Shown here: positions 53,999 to 63,004 of the stretch, in pieces
Numbering within the stretch: the first letter of the stretch is position 1
Layout of the letters: each line of letters opens with the position of its first letter
Source: Oscillospiraceae bacterium
Lineage (GTDB): Bacteria; Bacillota; Clostridia; Oscillospirales; Acutalibacteraceae
DNA length: 64,000 nucleotides
Direction: 5' to 3'
Assembly (NCBI GenBank): GCA_003526845.1
Contig: DPVM01000001.1
Coordinates: 1 to 64,000, forward strand
Translations under genes and position numbers: made by a program
The notes under the pieces: model-generated
What the model saw: the letters and a program-made list of their open reading frames with translations, nothing else
Databases searched by the model: none
Told to the model about the DNA's origin: nothing

Positions 53999-54820
53999 AT
54001 GAAGGGTTTTTTGGCAATAAATAACTTTTTACACGGCGAAAAGTATGATATTTTGCACAACTCTCTTGTTAAAAGTGCAAAAAACTTTGGCTGTGAGCTT
54101 AAAACTAAAACAAACCAAGAGCTGATTTTTGAAAGCGAAACGCCCGATTTTGTGCTTTTTTGGGACAAGGACACAAATGTTGCGAGAATGCTTGAAAATA
54201 AAGGCGTGCCTGTTTTCAACAGTGCAAAATCAATTGCGCTTTGTGACGACAAGGCAAAAACATATATTGCGCTTGACGGAAAAGTAAAACAACCAAAAAC
54301 GATTATTGCGCCGATGTCTTTTTTCAAAGCCGATTACGGCGAATTTGTCGATTCTGCGGCGCTGATTTTGAAATATCCGCTTGTGTTTAAAGAATGCTTC
54401 GGCTCATTCGGGCAGCAGGTGTATTTGTGCAAAAACAGAGCCGATGTGCTGTCGCATATAACGGAAAAACCGTTTATTCTTCAAGAATTTATCGCCGAGG
54501 CAAACGGCAGTGATGTAAGGATAGAGGTTGTTGACGGCAAATGCGTTGCCGCAATGAAAAGGACAAACAAAAACGATTTTCGCTCAAACATAACAAACGG
54601 CGGAACAGCCGAAATATACGCACCGAGCGATGAGGAAAAGGCACTTGCCGTAAAGGCGTGCGACATTTTGGGGCTGACATTCGGCGGTGTTGATATAATC
54701 GGCGGCGACTCCGTTTGCGAGGTCAATTCCAACGCGCACATAATCAATCTGAAAGAGTGCACGGGCATTGACATTGCACCGATGATTTTTGAGGCAATCG
54801 AAAAAAGGATAAACAAATAA
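53999..54820 (+). CDS. ATP-grasp protein (RimK-like), first of a tandem pair
   Basis: 273 residues from ATG 53999 (AGGTGG 4 bases before). The N-terminus is a pre-ATP-grasp fold (FLAINNFLHGEKYDILHNSL); the ATP-grasp core has KYPLVFKECFGSFGQQVYLC, an omega loop, FILQEFIAEANGSDVRIEVV, and GVDIIGGDSVCEVNSNAHII with the Mg-binding Glu/Asn. This order is RimK/glutathione-synthetase-like: it should activate a carboxylate and join it to an amine or thiol. A second, shorter ATP-grasp gene follows after 1 base. Substrate unknown. Confidence 0.82.
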   Translation: MKGFLAINNFLHGEKYDILHNSLVKSAKNFGCELKTKTNQELIFESETPDFVLFWDKDTNVARMLENKGVPVFNSAKSIALCDDKAKTYIALDGKVKQPKTIIAPMSFFKADYGEFVDSAALILKYPLVFKECFGSFGQQVYLCKNRADVLSHITEKPFILQEFIAEANGSDVRIEVVDGKCVAAMKRTNKNDFRSNITNGGTAEIYAPSDEEKALAVKACDILGLTFGGVDIIGGDSVCEVNSNAHIINLKECTGIDIAPMIFEAIEKRINK

Positions 54821-54821
54821 T

Positions 54822-55559
54822 ATGAGAAACGAATTAAACCCGATTTTAATTTATCCGCCCGATGAGGCACGGCGCAACAGTTTTGTTGTCGAAAAAATCG
54901 AGTGTGAACTCGGCGCAAAGCTGAAATCCCCCGATTACCGCGGCGATGCGCTTTATGTAATCAACCGCACAAACGATTACAAAATCGCCGAATATTACGA
55001 GCAAAGGGGCGTGCGCGTTTTCAATCCCTCTGCCCTGTCAAAAATCGCAAACGACAAACAGCTTTGCTATGATTTTATGGAGAAAAACGGCATTGAAATT
55101 ATGCCCACGCACTACAAAAATCCGCCGTTTGTGAAAAAGCCACGCGACGGTCACGGCGGAGCAGGCGTTGTTTGGTGTGACAGCGCCGAGGATTATGACG
55201 AAAACGCCGTGTGCCAAATGCCTGCGAGCGACACAGGCAAAGATTTGCGCGTTTGGATAATCGACAACAAGATAATCACGGCGATTTTGCGAGAGAGCAA
55301 AACGGATTTTCGCTCGAACTACTGCCTCGGCGGCAGAGCGACACCGTATAACCTATCGAATGAAGAAATCGAAAAAATAAAAAAAATAATCGCCCTGATT
55401 AAAGGCGATTATTATGCGATAGATTTTGTTTTCAACAACTCAAAAATCGTTTTCAACGAGATTGAGGACACGGTGGGCGCAAGAATGGTGTATGACAAAA
55501 CGGATATTGACATTATTCACCTTTTTTGCGAGCACATAAAAAATCAGAATATAAAATAG
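54822..55559 (+). CDS. ATP-grasp protein, second of a tandem pair
   Basis: 245 residues starting 1 base after the first ATP-grasp stop, so translation is coupled. Core motifs: PFVKKPRDGHGGAGVVWC (ATP loop), GKDLRVWIIDNKIITAILRES, DFRSNYCLGG and DFVFNNSKIVFNEIEDTVG (metal site). It shares the NRT/FRS-type FRSN signature with the first protein (NDFRSN and TDFRSN), so the two are paralogues by duplication. Its last bases overlap the convergent membrane-protein gene by 16 bp. Confidence 0.82.
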   Translation: MRNELNPILIYPPDEARRNSFVVEKIECELGAKLKSPDYRGDALYVINRTNDYKIAEYYEQRGVRVFNPSALSKIANDKQLCYDFMEKNGIEIMPTHYKNPPFVKKPRDGHGGAGVVWCDSAEDYDENAVCQMPASDTGKDLRVWIIDNKIITAILRESKTDFRSNYCLGGRATPYNLSNEEIEKIKKIIALIKGDYYAIDFVFNNSKIVFNEIEDTVGARMVYDKTDIDIIHLFCEHIKNQNIK

Positions 55560-55873
55560 CAAACGCAGGCATAAACAGTGCTGAGCATAACGAGTATGTT
55601 TGCCGCCGCATTTGTTTTGCCGGCAATCATTCTGACGATGATGCCCACAGCGGCAAGCAAAAGGCCGCACCACGCAACTATTGTTTTAACACTTTCACCC
55701 GCAGGTATTGCTGTGGCGTTGATAAAGGTTGCAAGACTTGCAAGCGCAACGGCAAGCCAAAAGAAAATGATATGCACCGTTTCGTTGCCCTTTGGCTTGA
55801 ACATAAAAATTGATGTGATGATAAACGAAAAAGCTATCACGCCGTATAATATCAAAAGCGGTTGAATTGCCAT
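55544..55873 (-). CDS. Small membrane protein, four predicted helices
   Basis: 109 residues, helices at about 5-25, 33-55, 66-83 and 88-108. Nothing else recognisable. Ends overlapping the ATP-grasp gene on the other strand. GGAG upstream. Confidence 0.7.
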   Translation of the reverse strand: MAIQPLLILYGVIAFSFIITSIFMFKPKGNETVHIIFFWLAVALASLATFINATAIPAGESVKTIVAWCGLLLAAVGIIVRMIAGKTNAAANILVMLSTVYACVCYFIF

Positions 55874-55966
55874 GACTGCACACTCCGAAAATATTTTGTG
55901 TAATAATTATACTATAACAGATTAATTTCGTCAAATAATGCCGATATTTATAAATTAAATGGCAAT

Positions 55967-55993
55967 AAAAAAACCTGCTCTGAGAGCAGGTTT
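55967..55993 (-). terminator. Terminator of the tRNA transcript
   Basis: 10-bp stem AAACCTGCTC/GAGCAGGTTT with a 3-base loop, followed by TTTTTTT on the minus strand. Confidence 0.9.
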
Positions 55994-55998
55994 TGCAA

Positions 55999-56073
55999 TG
56001 GTGACCCGGACGAGAATCGAACTCGTGTTACCGCCGTGAAAGGGCGGTGTCTTGACCGCTTGACCACCGGGCC
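55999..56073 (-). tRNA. tRNA-Glu (UUC)
   Basis: 75 nt including an encoded CCA. Acceptor arms GGCCCGG/CCGGGTC pair; the anticodon loop is CTTTCAC, anticodon TTC; T-arm loop GTTCGATTC. Just downstream of tRNA-Met on the same transcript. Confidence 0.95.
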
Positions 56074-56074
56074 A

Positions 56075-56151
56075 TGGTGGCTTTAACTGGATTCGAACCA
56101 GTGACACCGCGGGTATGAACCGCGTGCTCTAGCCAACTGAGCTATAAAGCC
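56075..56151 (-). tRNA. tRNA-Met (CAU), elongator-type
   Basis: 77 nt with encoded CCA. Acceptor GGCTTTA/TAAAGCC is fully paired (an initiator would have a 1:72 mismatch); anticodon loop TTCATAC, anticodon CAT. One base separates it from tRNA-Glu. A CAT tRNA read as Ile2 after lysidine change cannot be excluded by eye. Confidence 0.92.
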
Positions 56152-56170
56152 GTTTCCAATTGCAAGCAAG

Positions 56171-56199
56171 ATTATATCGTATATTTATATAAATGTCAA
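56171..56199 (-). promoter_or_regulatory. Consensus promoter of the tRNA pair
   Basis: On the minus strand TTGACA, 17-base spacer and TATAAT, a perfect consensus, 20 bases before tRNA-Met. Confidence 0.85.
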
Positions 56200-56259
56200 C
56201 ACTTTTTTTCAAATAATTGAGAGTTTGGAACCGCGTCGCACAATTTATAGCACATTTGT

Positions 56260-56288
56260 TTGACAAAATACATACTTAATGGTAGTAT
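56260..56288 (+). promoter_or_regulatory. Probable lexA promoter
   Basis: TTGACA (56260-56265), 17-base spacer, TAGTAT (56283-56288). I do not find a standard Gram-positive GAACnnnnGTTC operator here. Confidence 0.55.
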
Positions 56289-56339
56289 ATAATATAATAA
56301 TTAATTTATGACAGAGAGTTTAAGCAAGGGAGCGGCTTT

Positions 56340-56930
56340 ATGAACAGCTTGAACGCAAAACAAAAAATGATGTTCAATTTCATAAAAGACACAATCGACG
56401 AGCGCGGAATTGCACCGTCGGTGCGCGAAATCGGTGCCGCGGTGGGGCTGAAATCGACCTCATCGGTGCAATACAATCTCAACGCCCTCGAAAATGCAGG
56501 TTACATCGTGCGTGACGCAAATTTGAAGCGCACAATCCGCATTTCGTCGCAGGACAACGCTCGGCACATTCCGCTTGTCGGCACGGTTACGGCAGGCAAG
56601 CCGATACTTGCTGTCGAAAGCATTGAGGACTACATACCGATTCCCTCAAAATCCGCAAACCGCGACCTTTTTGCTCTGCGCGTCAAGGGCGACTCGATGA
56701 TAAACGCCGCTATTCTTGACGGTGATATTATCGTTGTGAACAGAACGCCGGTGGCGCAAAACGGCGACATTGTTGTTGCACTTATCGACGACGAGGCAAC
56801 CGTTAAGCGGTTTTACAAGGAAAACGGTCATTTTCGCCTGCAACCCGAAAACGAAAGCTACGAGCCGATTATCGTTGACGAGTTGACCGTTTTGGGCAAG
56901 GTTGAAATGGTTATCAGAAATTATGGCTGA
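56340..56930 (+). CDS. lexA: LexA repressor
   Basis: 196 residues. The N-terminal winged HTH (RGIAPSVREIGAAVGLKSTS) precedes the self-cleavage site TAGKPILA (Ala-Gly bond), catalytic Ser in KGDSMINAA and Lys in EATVKRFY. It represses SOS genes until RecA filaments trigger autocleavage. Normal length and order. Preceded by AAGGGAGC. Confidence 0.96.
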   Translation: MNSLNAKQKMMFNFIKDTIDERGIAPSVREIGAAVGLKSTSSVQYNLNALENAGYIVRDANLKRTIRISSQDNARHIPLVGTVTAGKPILAVESIEDYIPIPSKSANRDLFALRVKGDSMINAAILDGDIIVVNRTPVAQNGDIVVALIDDEATVKRFYKENGHFRLQPENESYEPIIVDELTVLGKVEMVIRNYG

Positions 56931-56948
56931 TTTTGAAATTAAACAGTA

Positions 56949-56977
56949 TTGATATTTTGATATTATTGTGTTAAAAT
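56949..56977 (+). promoter_or_regulatory. Probable mrp promoter
   Basis: TTGATA, 17-base spacer, TAAAAT (56972-56977), about 65 bases before the GTG start. Confidence 0.5.
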
Positions 56978-57040
56978 TCTTTAAAATTATTATAATAAAT
57001 ATGAGCCTTTGTGCTTATAGATTTTTGGAGATGATTAAAA

Positions 57041-57859
57041 GTGAGCGAATGCACACACGATTGTTCAAGTTGTTCGAGCAACTGCAGTGAAAGAACACAG
57101 CCGGAGAGCTTTATTAAGCCGATGAACAAAAATTCAAACATTAAAAAGGTAATCGGCGTTGTATCGGGCAAAGGCGGCGTAGGTAAAAGCCTTGTAAGCT
57201 GTCTGCTTGCATCAAAATGCCGCAAGGCAGGGCTTAAAGTAGGTATTCTCGACGCGGATATTACAGGTCCGAGCGTGCCCAAATCATTCGGAATCACAAG
57301 CCGTGCAATGCAGGACGAAACGGGTCTTTTGCCGACAGTGACCGAAAGCGGAATAAAAATGATGAGCATAAACCTTTTGCTCGAGGACGAAAATCAGCCT
57401 GTTGTATGGCGCGGACCCGTTATCAGCGGCGTTATTCAGCAGTTTTGGACCGATGTTAATTGGGGCGACCTTGATTATCTTTTTGTCGATATGCCCCCGG
57501 GAACGGGCGATGTTGCACTGACTGTTTTTCAATCACTGCCGGTTGATGGAATTGTGATTGTTTCAACTCCGCAGGATCTTGTAAAAATGATTGTAAACAA
57601 GGCATTCAATATGGCAAAAATGATGAATGTGCCTGTTTTGGGACTTGTTGAAAATATGAGCTATTATGTATGTCCGCACTGCAACGAGAAAATAAGTATT
57701 TTCGGCGAATCGCAGATTGACGAAACCGCCAAAGAGCTTGGCGTGCCGGTGCTTGCAAAGTTGCCGATTAATCCCGATGCTGCAAAAATGATTGACGCCG
57801 GCAGAGTTGAGGATATTGAAGCAGGCGAGCTTGACGAATTCGTCGACACATTAAAATAA
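57041..57859 (+). CDS. Mrp/NBP35-type Fe-S carrier ATPase
   Basis: 272 residues from GTG 57041 (GGAG 10 bases away). Residues 4-19 form a Cys-rich NBP35-like patch (ECTHDCSSCSSNCSER). The deviant Walker A is SGKGGVGKSL, with Mg-binding DADITGPS and switch DMPPGTGD. The C-terminal YYVCPHCNEKIS (CxxC) is the bridging cluster site of Mrp dimers. It should assemble or carry 4Fe-4S clusters. Confidence 0.92.
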   Translation: MSECTHDCSSCSSNCSERTQPESFIKPMNKNSNIKKVIGVVSGKGGVGKSLVSCLLASKCRKAGLKVGILDADITGPSVPKSFGITSRAMQDETGLLPTVTESGIKMMSINLLLEDENQPVVWRGPVISGVIQQFWTDVNWGDLDYLFVDMPPGTGDVALTVFQSLPVDGIVIVSTPQDLVKMIVNKAFNMAKMMNVPVLGLVENMSYYVCPHCNEKISIFGESQIDETAKELGVPVLAKLPINPDAAKMIDAGRVEDIEAGELDEFVDTLK

Positions 57860-57894
57860 AGGCTTGCTGCCGCATTTAACAACGAAAGGCAACG

Positions 57895-58401
57895 GTGAAT
57901 CACATGTCGAAAAGAGAAGATTATATTTCGTGGGACGAATATTTTATGGGTGTTTCCTTGCTTGCATCTATGCGCAGCAAGGACCCCAATACTCAAGTCG
58001 GTGCTTGCATTGTCGGCGACGATAACAAAATAATTTCAGTCGGATACAACGGCTTTCCGCGTGGATGCAGCGACGATGTTTTTCCGTGGGAGCGAAGCGG
58101 CGCAAATATGAACGACACAAAATATCCGTTTGTTTGCCACGCTGAGCTTAACGCAATATTAAACGCCGGCGGTCAAAATCTTGCCGGTGCAAAAATTTAT
58201 GTTGCGCTTTTCCCCTGCAACGAGTGTGCAAAGGCGATTATTCAAAGCGGAATAAAAGAGGTTATATACATATCCGACAAATATGCCGAAACGGACGCCA
58301 CAAAAGCAAGCAAAAAAATGTTTAGCGCCGCAGGTGTTAAGCAGACTCAATTTGAAAGTGACAAAAAAATAAGCATTTCGTTTGACGCAAGCGAAGTGTA
58401 A
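57895..58401 (+). CDS. dCMP deaminase family protein
   Basis: 168 residues from GTG 57895 (AAAGG 5 bases away; ATG 57904 is the alternative). Zinc site: CHAELNAIL with the catalytic Glu, and PCNECAKAI. It has the insertion typical of dCMP deaminase/ComEB (about residues 60-80, FPWERSGANMND). Likely makes dUMP for thymidylate synthesis; ComEB-like names are possible. Confidence 0.9.
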   Translation: MNHMSKREDYISWDEYFMGVSLLASMRSKDPNTQVGACIVGDDNKIISVGYNGFPRGCSDDVFPWERSGANMNDTKYPFVCHAELNAILNAGGQNLAGAKIYVALFPCNECAKAIIQSGIKEVIYISDKYAETDATKASKKMFSAAGVKQTQFESDKKISISFDASEV

Positions 58402-58415
58402 CACAAGGACAGCGT

Positions 58416-59030
58416 ATGAAAAAAGAGATAGACATTTACGATTTTGACAAAACAATCGTTCCGTTTGACAGCGGCTCACTTTTCACGGCGTATTGCTTTT
58501 TGCACTATCCGTGGTGTTTTATAACACTGCCGATAATCGCAGTGGCGGCGTTGCTGATGGTTTTACATATAATCAATTTTACATCGTTCAAAAAAACATG
58601 CTTTTTGTTTTTGCCGCTGATTCCAAAGGAAAAAGCTGTCAAAAAATTTTGGGACAGACATATCAACGAGGTGCATCCGTGGTTTAAGGAGCGCACAAGA
58701 TACAGCGTTGTTATCAGCGCAAGCCCGGATTTTTTGCTGAACGATATTGCAAAAAGGCTTGGTTTTGACAAGCTGATTTGCACACGCCACAACCCCAAAA
58801 ACGGAATAATTATCGGCGAAAACTGCCGTGACGGCGAAAAGGTGCGCCGACTTTACGAGGAGTTTTGTAGAGATTGTGTTGAGGTTGAGGATGTATATTC
58901 TGACTCATTGCGCCACGACAAGCCGATTTTTTCACTTGCAAACGGCAAATGTTATCATATAGTTAAGGGCGAAAAAATCCCCTTTGATTTTAACGAGGTG
59001 TACGGCGAAAACACCGAGGTGAAGAATTAG
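58416..59030 (+). CDS. HAD-superfamily phosphatase (subfamily IB)
   Basis: 204 residues. Motif I DFDKTIVPFDSG (Asp nucleophile), motif II SASPDF (Ser), motif III Lys and motif IV VYSDSLRHDKP match the HAD-IB subfamily of SerB or PgpC type. The cap region contains two hydrophobic stretches (about 30-50 and 60-75) that could dip into the membrane, as in phosphatidylglycerophosphatase C-like enzymes. Substrate not clear. Follows the deaminase by 14 bases. Confidence 0.85.
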   Translation: MKKEIDIYDFDKTIVPFDSGSLFTAYCFLHYPWCFITLPIIAVAALLMVLHIINFTSFKKTCFLFLPLIPKEKAVKKFWDRHINEVHPWFKERTRYSVVISASPDFLLNDIAKRLGFDKLICTRHNPKNGIIIGENCRDGEKVRRLYEEFCRDCVEVEDVYSDSLRHDKPIFSLANGKCYHIVKGEKIPFDFNEVYGENTEVKN

Positions 59031-59074
59031 CATATATTCACACGGCTTGCCGACACAAGGAGAAAGTGCAGTAT

Positions 59075-60367
59075 ATGAAATACTTTTTAAGAGTTTTGCT
59101 TGTGCTTGTTATCGCTGTTGCTGTAGTTTGCGGTTTTTACATATACAAAAACGGCGGCATTGAAAAAAGCACCGCCGACACAAGCCTTACAACGGTGACA
59201 AAGCTTGCCGCAACCGAAAAAAACGGCAACAAAACGCTGATTGCAAGCCTCAAAAATGAAGGTTTTTATCTTTATAAAAGCGACGGCACAATAATACTTG
59301 AGCACGATTCAAAAAGCTACGAGTTTAAAAATTGGAATATTGACGAGCACGCCGAAGAGCCGAAAATGTATTATATGGATTTTGACGGCGACAAGGAAAA
59401 CGAAATACTTGTACGATGTGTTGCGTCAACAGACAACAGCACAAAACAGAAGATATACAATCTGTATATGCTCGACCCGAAGACCGACTCAAACAAAAAA
59501 ACAACATACAAAGTAACTCAGGCGGCACAAAACACCTGGAGCAACATACTCAACAATGTTTTGTTTGAGGAGCTGACTCAGCTTAAATCGTGTAACAAGA
59601 TTTTGCAGTTTGCGATGAACTACTCATCAAAATCAATACCGTATGACAAAACTACCGGCATTGTGAGCGGTGAGGTCGGCAGTGTAGGCTATCTGCGCGC
59701 TTTGCAGGACAGCAAGGGCAATTATCTCAAAATAGACAATTGGTATAAGGGCACAGGAATTTACACCGTTGACGATAAAGGCAAAATAAGCATATCGGTT
59801 GATATTAACATAAAATACAAAGGCTCCGACACCGTTCAGCAGGGCGGCAAAATAGTTTTCGGCTTGGATTACAGCGAGAAAAACGGCTTTTATCCTGCAA
59901 AAAAATCGCTTGAATTTAAGCCACAGAGCGAATACAAGGTTGCCGACCCGAGAAATGCGGCAACAAAATCGTGGAGCTATACCGAAAACAACATTGATAA
60001 AACAGCGCCCAAAACAAATACTGTTATTGACTGGATAAGTTATTCGGAAAAATTCGACTCGTCGGTCACAACGCAAAGCAAAAGCTTTGCCGCCGAAAAC
60101 ACAGATATTAACAGCGTTTCAAAAATCGTTTTGACAGATAAATATATCGAGCTGACATCAAAGCCGAATACACAGTTTGACACCGACTCCGTGAACAAGC
60201 GCGAATTTTCTGTCATTATAAACGAGAAAAAGGACGATGAATACGAGATTGCATACACGGCAACGATTACTCAATCCGGCAAATCACAGGTTTTGAAAAT
60301 CAATTTCGACCGAGCATATGCCGCAAAGGAAATAAAATCGTTTAAGGTCAATTTCGGCATTAAATAA
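59075..60367 (+). CDS. Membrane-anchored extracytoplasmic protein, unknown function
   Basis: 430 residues from ATG 59075; GTG 59066 is also open and the AAGGAG at 59057-59062 fits neither ideally. One N-terminal membrane helix (KYFLRVLLVLVIAVAVVCGF), no lipobox Cys in the right place, then a long soluble domain rich in Lys, Asn and Thr. An EF-hand-like MDFDGDKENEILVR (about 100-113) suggests FG-GAP-like Ca binding. No enzyme motif. Likely exported and membrane-tethered. Confidence 0.75.
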   Translation: MKYFLRVLLVLVIAVAVVCGFYIYKNGGIEKSTADTSLTTVTKLAATEKNGNKTLIASLKNEGFYLYKSDGTIILEHDSKSYEFKNWNIDEHAEEPKMYYMDFDGDKENEILVRCVASTDNSTKQKIYNLYMLDPKTDSNKKTTYKVTQAAQNTWSNILNNVLFEELTQLKSCNKILQFAMNYSSKSIPYDKTTGIVSGEVGSVGYLRALQDSKGNYLKIDNWYKGTGIYTVDDKGKISISVDINIKYKGSDTVQQGGKIVFGLDYSEKNGFYPAKKSLEFKPQSEYKVADPRNAATKSWSYTENNIDKTAPKTNTVIDWISYSEKFDSSVTTQSKSFAAENTDINSVSKIVLTDKYIELTSKPNTQFDTDSVNKREFSVIINEKKDDEYEIAYTATITQSGKSQVLKINFDRAYAAKEIKSFKVNFGIK

Positions 60368-60445
60368 AAAATAAACAAATTTTTGCGCTGTGCTTTTAAA
60401 TTGCGGCACAGACAGAATATAATACCAAAAGAAAGAAGGGGAAAT

Positions 60446-61309
60446 ATGCCAAAAATCAAAGATGTTTTAATTACAACAGACTCAACCTGCGATTTGCCGC
60501 AAAAATATGTTGACGAATACAATATCAAGGTGATTCCCCTCTCGATTCTTTTGGGAAACAACGAATATTCGGATGGCGTTGACATTAAGCCCACCGATAT
60601 TTACAAACATGTTGAAAACGGAGGAGACTTGCCGAAAACAGCGGCTGTTCCGCCGTCAAAATACTATTCAATATTCAGCGAGGCGGTAAAGCAGGGCAAA
60701 AAGGTTGTTCATATCGGGCTTTCGTCCGCAATATCGTCAACATATCAAAACGCCTGCGTAGCGGCGGCTGAATTTGACGATGTTTACTGCGTAGACTCAA
60801 AATCGCTTTGCACGGCAATGGGCTTGCTTGTTTTAAAGGCATGCGATTTTCGTGAAAAGGGATATGACGCAAAGAAAATCCACGATAAAATCGAAAAGCT
60901 TGTACCGAAAGTAAGCACAACATTTGTTTTAAACTCGCTTGAATATCTGCACAAGGGCGGCAGATGCAGCGGCGTTGCGCGCTTTGGCGCAAATATTTTG
61001 GGAATAAAGCCGAGCATCGCGGTTGACAACGCAACAGGTGCGCTTGATGTCGCAAAAAAATACCGCGGAAAAATGGAAAATGTTTACAAGCAGTATGTAA
61101 CGGACTGCGTAAAAGATGTCAACAAAATTGACACTTCGCGCATTGTAATTGCAAACAGCGGCAACATTGATTCGGCAACGCTTGCATTTGCAAAAGGTCT
61201 TATTGAGGGCAAAAACAAATTTGACCAAATTATCGAAGCTGATGCAGGATGCACCATTTCATCACATTGCGGCCCGAAAACGCTGGCTGTATTTTATATA
61301 AGAAAATAA
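60446..61309 (+). CDS. DegV-family fatty-acid-binding protein
   Basis: 287 residues from ATG 60446 (AAGGGG upstream). TTDSTCDLPQKYVDE opens the family, ISSTYQNA and HKGGRCSG (about 170) carry the acyl-chain contacts, and the C-terminal SHCGPKTLAVFY is typical. DegV (FakB-like) proteins bind fatty acids for phosphorylation by FakA. The substrate-presenting Ser and Thr are kept. Confidence 0.93.
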   Translation: MPKIKDVLITTDSTCDLPQKYVDEYNIKVIPLSILLGNNEYSDGVDIKPTDIYKHVENGGDLPKTAAVPPSKYYSIFSEAVKQGKKVVHIGLSSAISSTYQNACVAAAEFDDVYCVDSKSLCTAMGLLVLKACDFREKGYDAKKIHDKIEKLVPKVSTTFVLNSLEYLHKGGRCSGVARFGANILGIKPSIAVDNATGALDVAKKYRGKMENVYKQYVTDCVKDVNKIDTSRIVIANSGNIDSATLAFAKGLIEGKNKFDQIIEADAGCTISSHCGPKTLAVFYIRK

Positions 61310-61369
61310 TTTATGCATTTACTTGCAGGCAACACGCTTGCAGGTTTTTGTTTTGAAAAGGAGCACAAA

Positions 61370-62314
61370 ATGGCTACCAAGGACAATGTTTTAAAAACGC
61401 TTATATCAAGCTCCGACAGATACATAAACGGCGAAGAGCTTGCCAAAACGCTCGGTATAAGCCGCGCCGCAGTATGGAAGGCTGTGAAATCTCTGCAAAA
61501 AGAGGGATACACCATCGACGCAGTGACAAACAAGGGCTATCGCCTGACCGATGACAACGATATTTTGAACGCCGAACTTGTCAAATCAAAGCTTGACGAG
61601 GATATTGAGGTAATATACTACCCGACAATTGACTCGACAAACACGCAGGCAAAACGTCTGATTAACGAGGGCAAGACAAATACAATGCTTTTAATCTGCG
61701 ATGAGCAGACAAACGGCAGAGGCAGACAGGGCAAATCGTTTTATTCCCCTGCGCTGACAGGAATATATATGACATATGTCACCCACCCGATGACGGCACT
61801 GCAAAACGCTGTGACCGCAACAACTGCCGCCGCTGTCGCAGTGTGCAAGGCAATTGAGGAGTTGACGGACAAAAAGCCGAAAATCAAGTGGGTAAACGAT
61901 GTTTATCTCGGCGACAAAAAGATTTGCGGCATCTTGACCGAGGCGGTAACAGATTTTGAAACTCAAACGGTTACCTCCGTAATCATCGGAATAGGCATGA
62001 ACATAAAGACAATCGATTTCCCGAGCGATGTTGAAAACGCCACAAGCCTCGGCGCAAATGTTCGTCGTGCAGACCTTATCGCCGCAATAGCACGCGAACT
62101 GCACGCGATAAACAACAGCAAGTACAACGAGTTTATCGACTATTATCGCACGCACTCGCTGATTATCGGCAAAAAAATCAATTTTATCCAAAACGAAAGA
62201 GTTACACCTGCCACGGCTGTTGCTATTGACGAAACGGGCGGTCTTGTTGTTGAACTTGAAAGCGGAGAGCAAACTGTTTTGCGAAGCGGCGAAATAAGCA
62301 TAAGGAGACGATAA
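61370..62314 (+). CDS. birA: Biotin protein ligase with HTH (BirA)
   Basis: 314 residues from ATG 61370 (AAAAGGAG). The N-terminal HTH_11 (NGEELAKTLGISRAAVWKAV, RLTDDND) makes it the repressor-type BirA. The catalytic GRGRQGKSFYSP binds biotinyl-AMP, then KWVNDVYLGDKKICGILTE and GIGMNIK. It biotinylates carboxylases and, when bound to biotinyl-AMP, represses biotin genes; none are near. Confidence 0.95.
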   Translation: MATKDNVLKTLISSSDRYINGEELAKTLGISRAAVWKAVKSLQKEGYTIDAVTNKGYRLTDDNDILNAELVKSKLDEDIEVIYYPTIDSTNTQAKRLINEGKTNTMLLICDEQTNGRGRQGKSFYSPALTGIYMTYVTHPMTALQNAVTATTAAAVAVCKAIEELTDKKPKIKWVNDVYLGDKKICGILTEAVTDFETQTVTSVIIGIGMNIKTIDFPSDVENATSLGANVRRADLIAAIARELHAINNSKYNEFIDYYRTHSLIIGKKINFIQNERVTPATAVAIDETGGLVVELESGEQTVLRSGEISIRRR

Positions 62315-62316
62315 AT

Positions 62317-62793
62317 ATGGGTAAAAAAGAAGACAAAACAAATGTTATGCGAATACTCGACCAAAAGAAAATTGAGTACAACCATTATTCATATGACAAT
62401 ATGACAACATGTGCAAAAGATGTTGCCGCAGGGCTTGGCGTTGACCCACAGTTTTTGTATAAAACGCTCGTGACGGTCGGCAAATCAAAGGAGCATTATG
62501 TTTTTATGGTCCCGGGCGAGGAGGAGCTTGACCTCAAAAAAGCGGCAATCGCAGTGGGCGAAAAAAGCATAGAAATGATTCACCAAAAGGAGCTTTTGCC
62601 CCTGACGGGATATATCCACGGCGGATGTTCGCCAATAGGAATGAAAAAACAGTTTAAAACAACTATCCACATAAACGCCGAAGGTGCAAACAAGATTTTC
62701 TGCTCCGCAGGCAAAATCGGCAGGCAGGTCGAACTGTCACCAAAGGATTTGGAAAAAATAATTCCCCTTCAATACAAGGACATAACAAAATAA
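62317..62793 (+). CDS. YbaK/EbsC-type Cys-tRNA(Pro) deacylase
   Basis: 158 residues, 2 bases after birA. KTLVTVGKSKEHYVFMVPGE, LDLKKAAIAVGEKS and the Gly-rich GYIHGGCSPIGMKK are YbaK signatures, with the catalytic Lys in YKTL. It hydrolyses mis-charged Cys-tRNA(Pro). A hairpin terminator follows (62798). Confidence 0.93.
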   Translation: MGKKEDKTNVMRILDQKKIEYNHYSYDNMTTCAKDVAAGLGVDPQFLYKTLVTVGKSKEHYVFMVPGEEELDLKKAAIAVGEKSIEMIHQKELLPLTGYIHGGCSPIGMKKQFKTTIHINAEGANKIFCSAGKIGRQVELSPKDLEKIIPLQYKDITK

Positions 62794-62797
62794 AATC

Positions 62798-62869
62798 CGC
62801 GCATTGGATACACGGCACAATAAAGCAATCGGTTAAAGCTTCTTGCAGTGCACCAATGCGCGTTTTTTT
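62798..62869 (+). terminator. Long-loop terminator after ybaK-like gene
   Basis: 10-bp stem CGCGCATTGG/CCAATGCGCG with a 45-base loop, then TTTTTTT. Confidence 0.6.
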
Positions 62870-62930
62870 GTGCAGTGATGAGTTTATTTTCACTTTTTAT
62901 AGTACAAAATTCACAAAAACTTAAATACGC

Positions 62931-62959
62931 TTGCATTGTATATTAAAAATAAGTATTAT
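62931..62959 (+). promoter_or_regulatory. Probable promoter of the right-edge genes
   Basis: TTGCAT (62931-62936), 17-base spacer, TATTAT (62954-62959), 46 bases before ATG 63005. Confidence 0.5.
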
Positions 62960-63004
62960 ATAACAAAGACAATATTCACTTTTTAAAGAACAAGGGGTAC
63001 ACAT

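Noticed and set aside
56181..56339. LexA operator at lexA
   Set aside because: No GAACnnnnGTTC or similar dyad; only a weak partial dyad near the -10 box. A lineage-specific operator is possible but unsupported.
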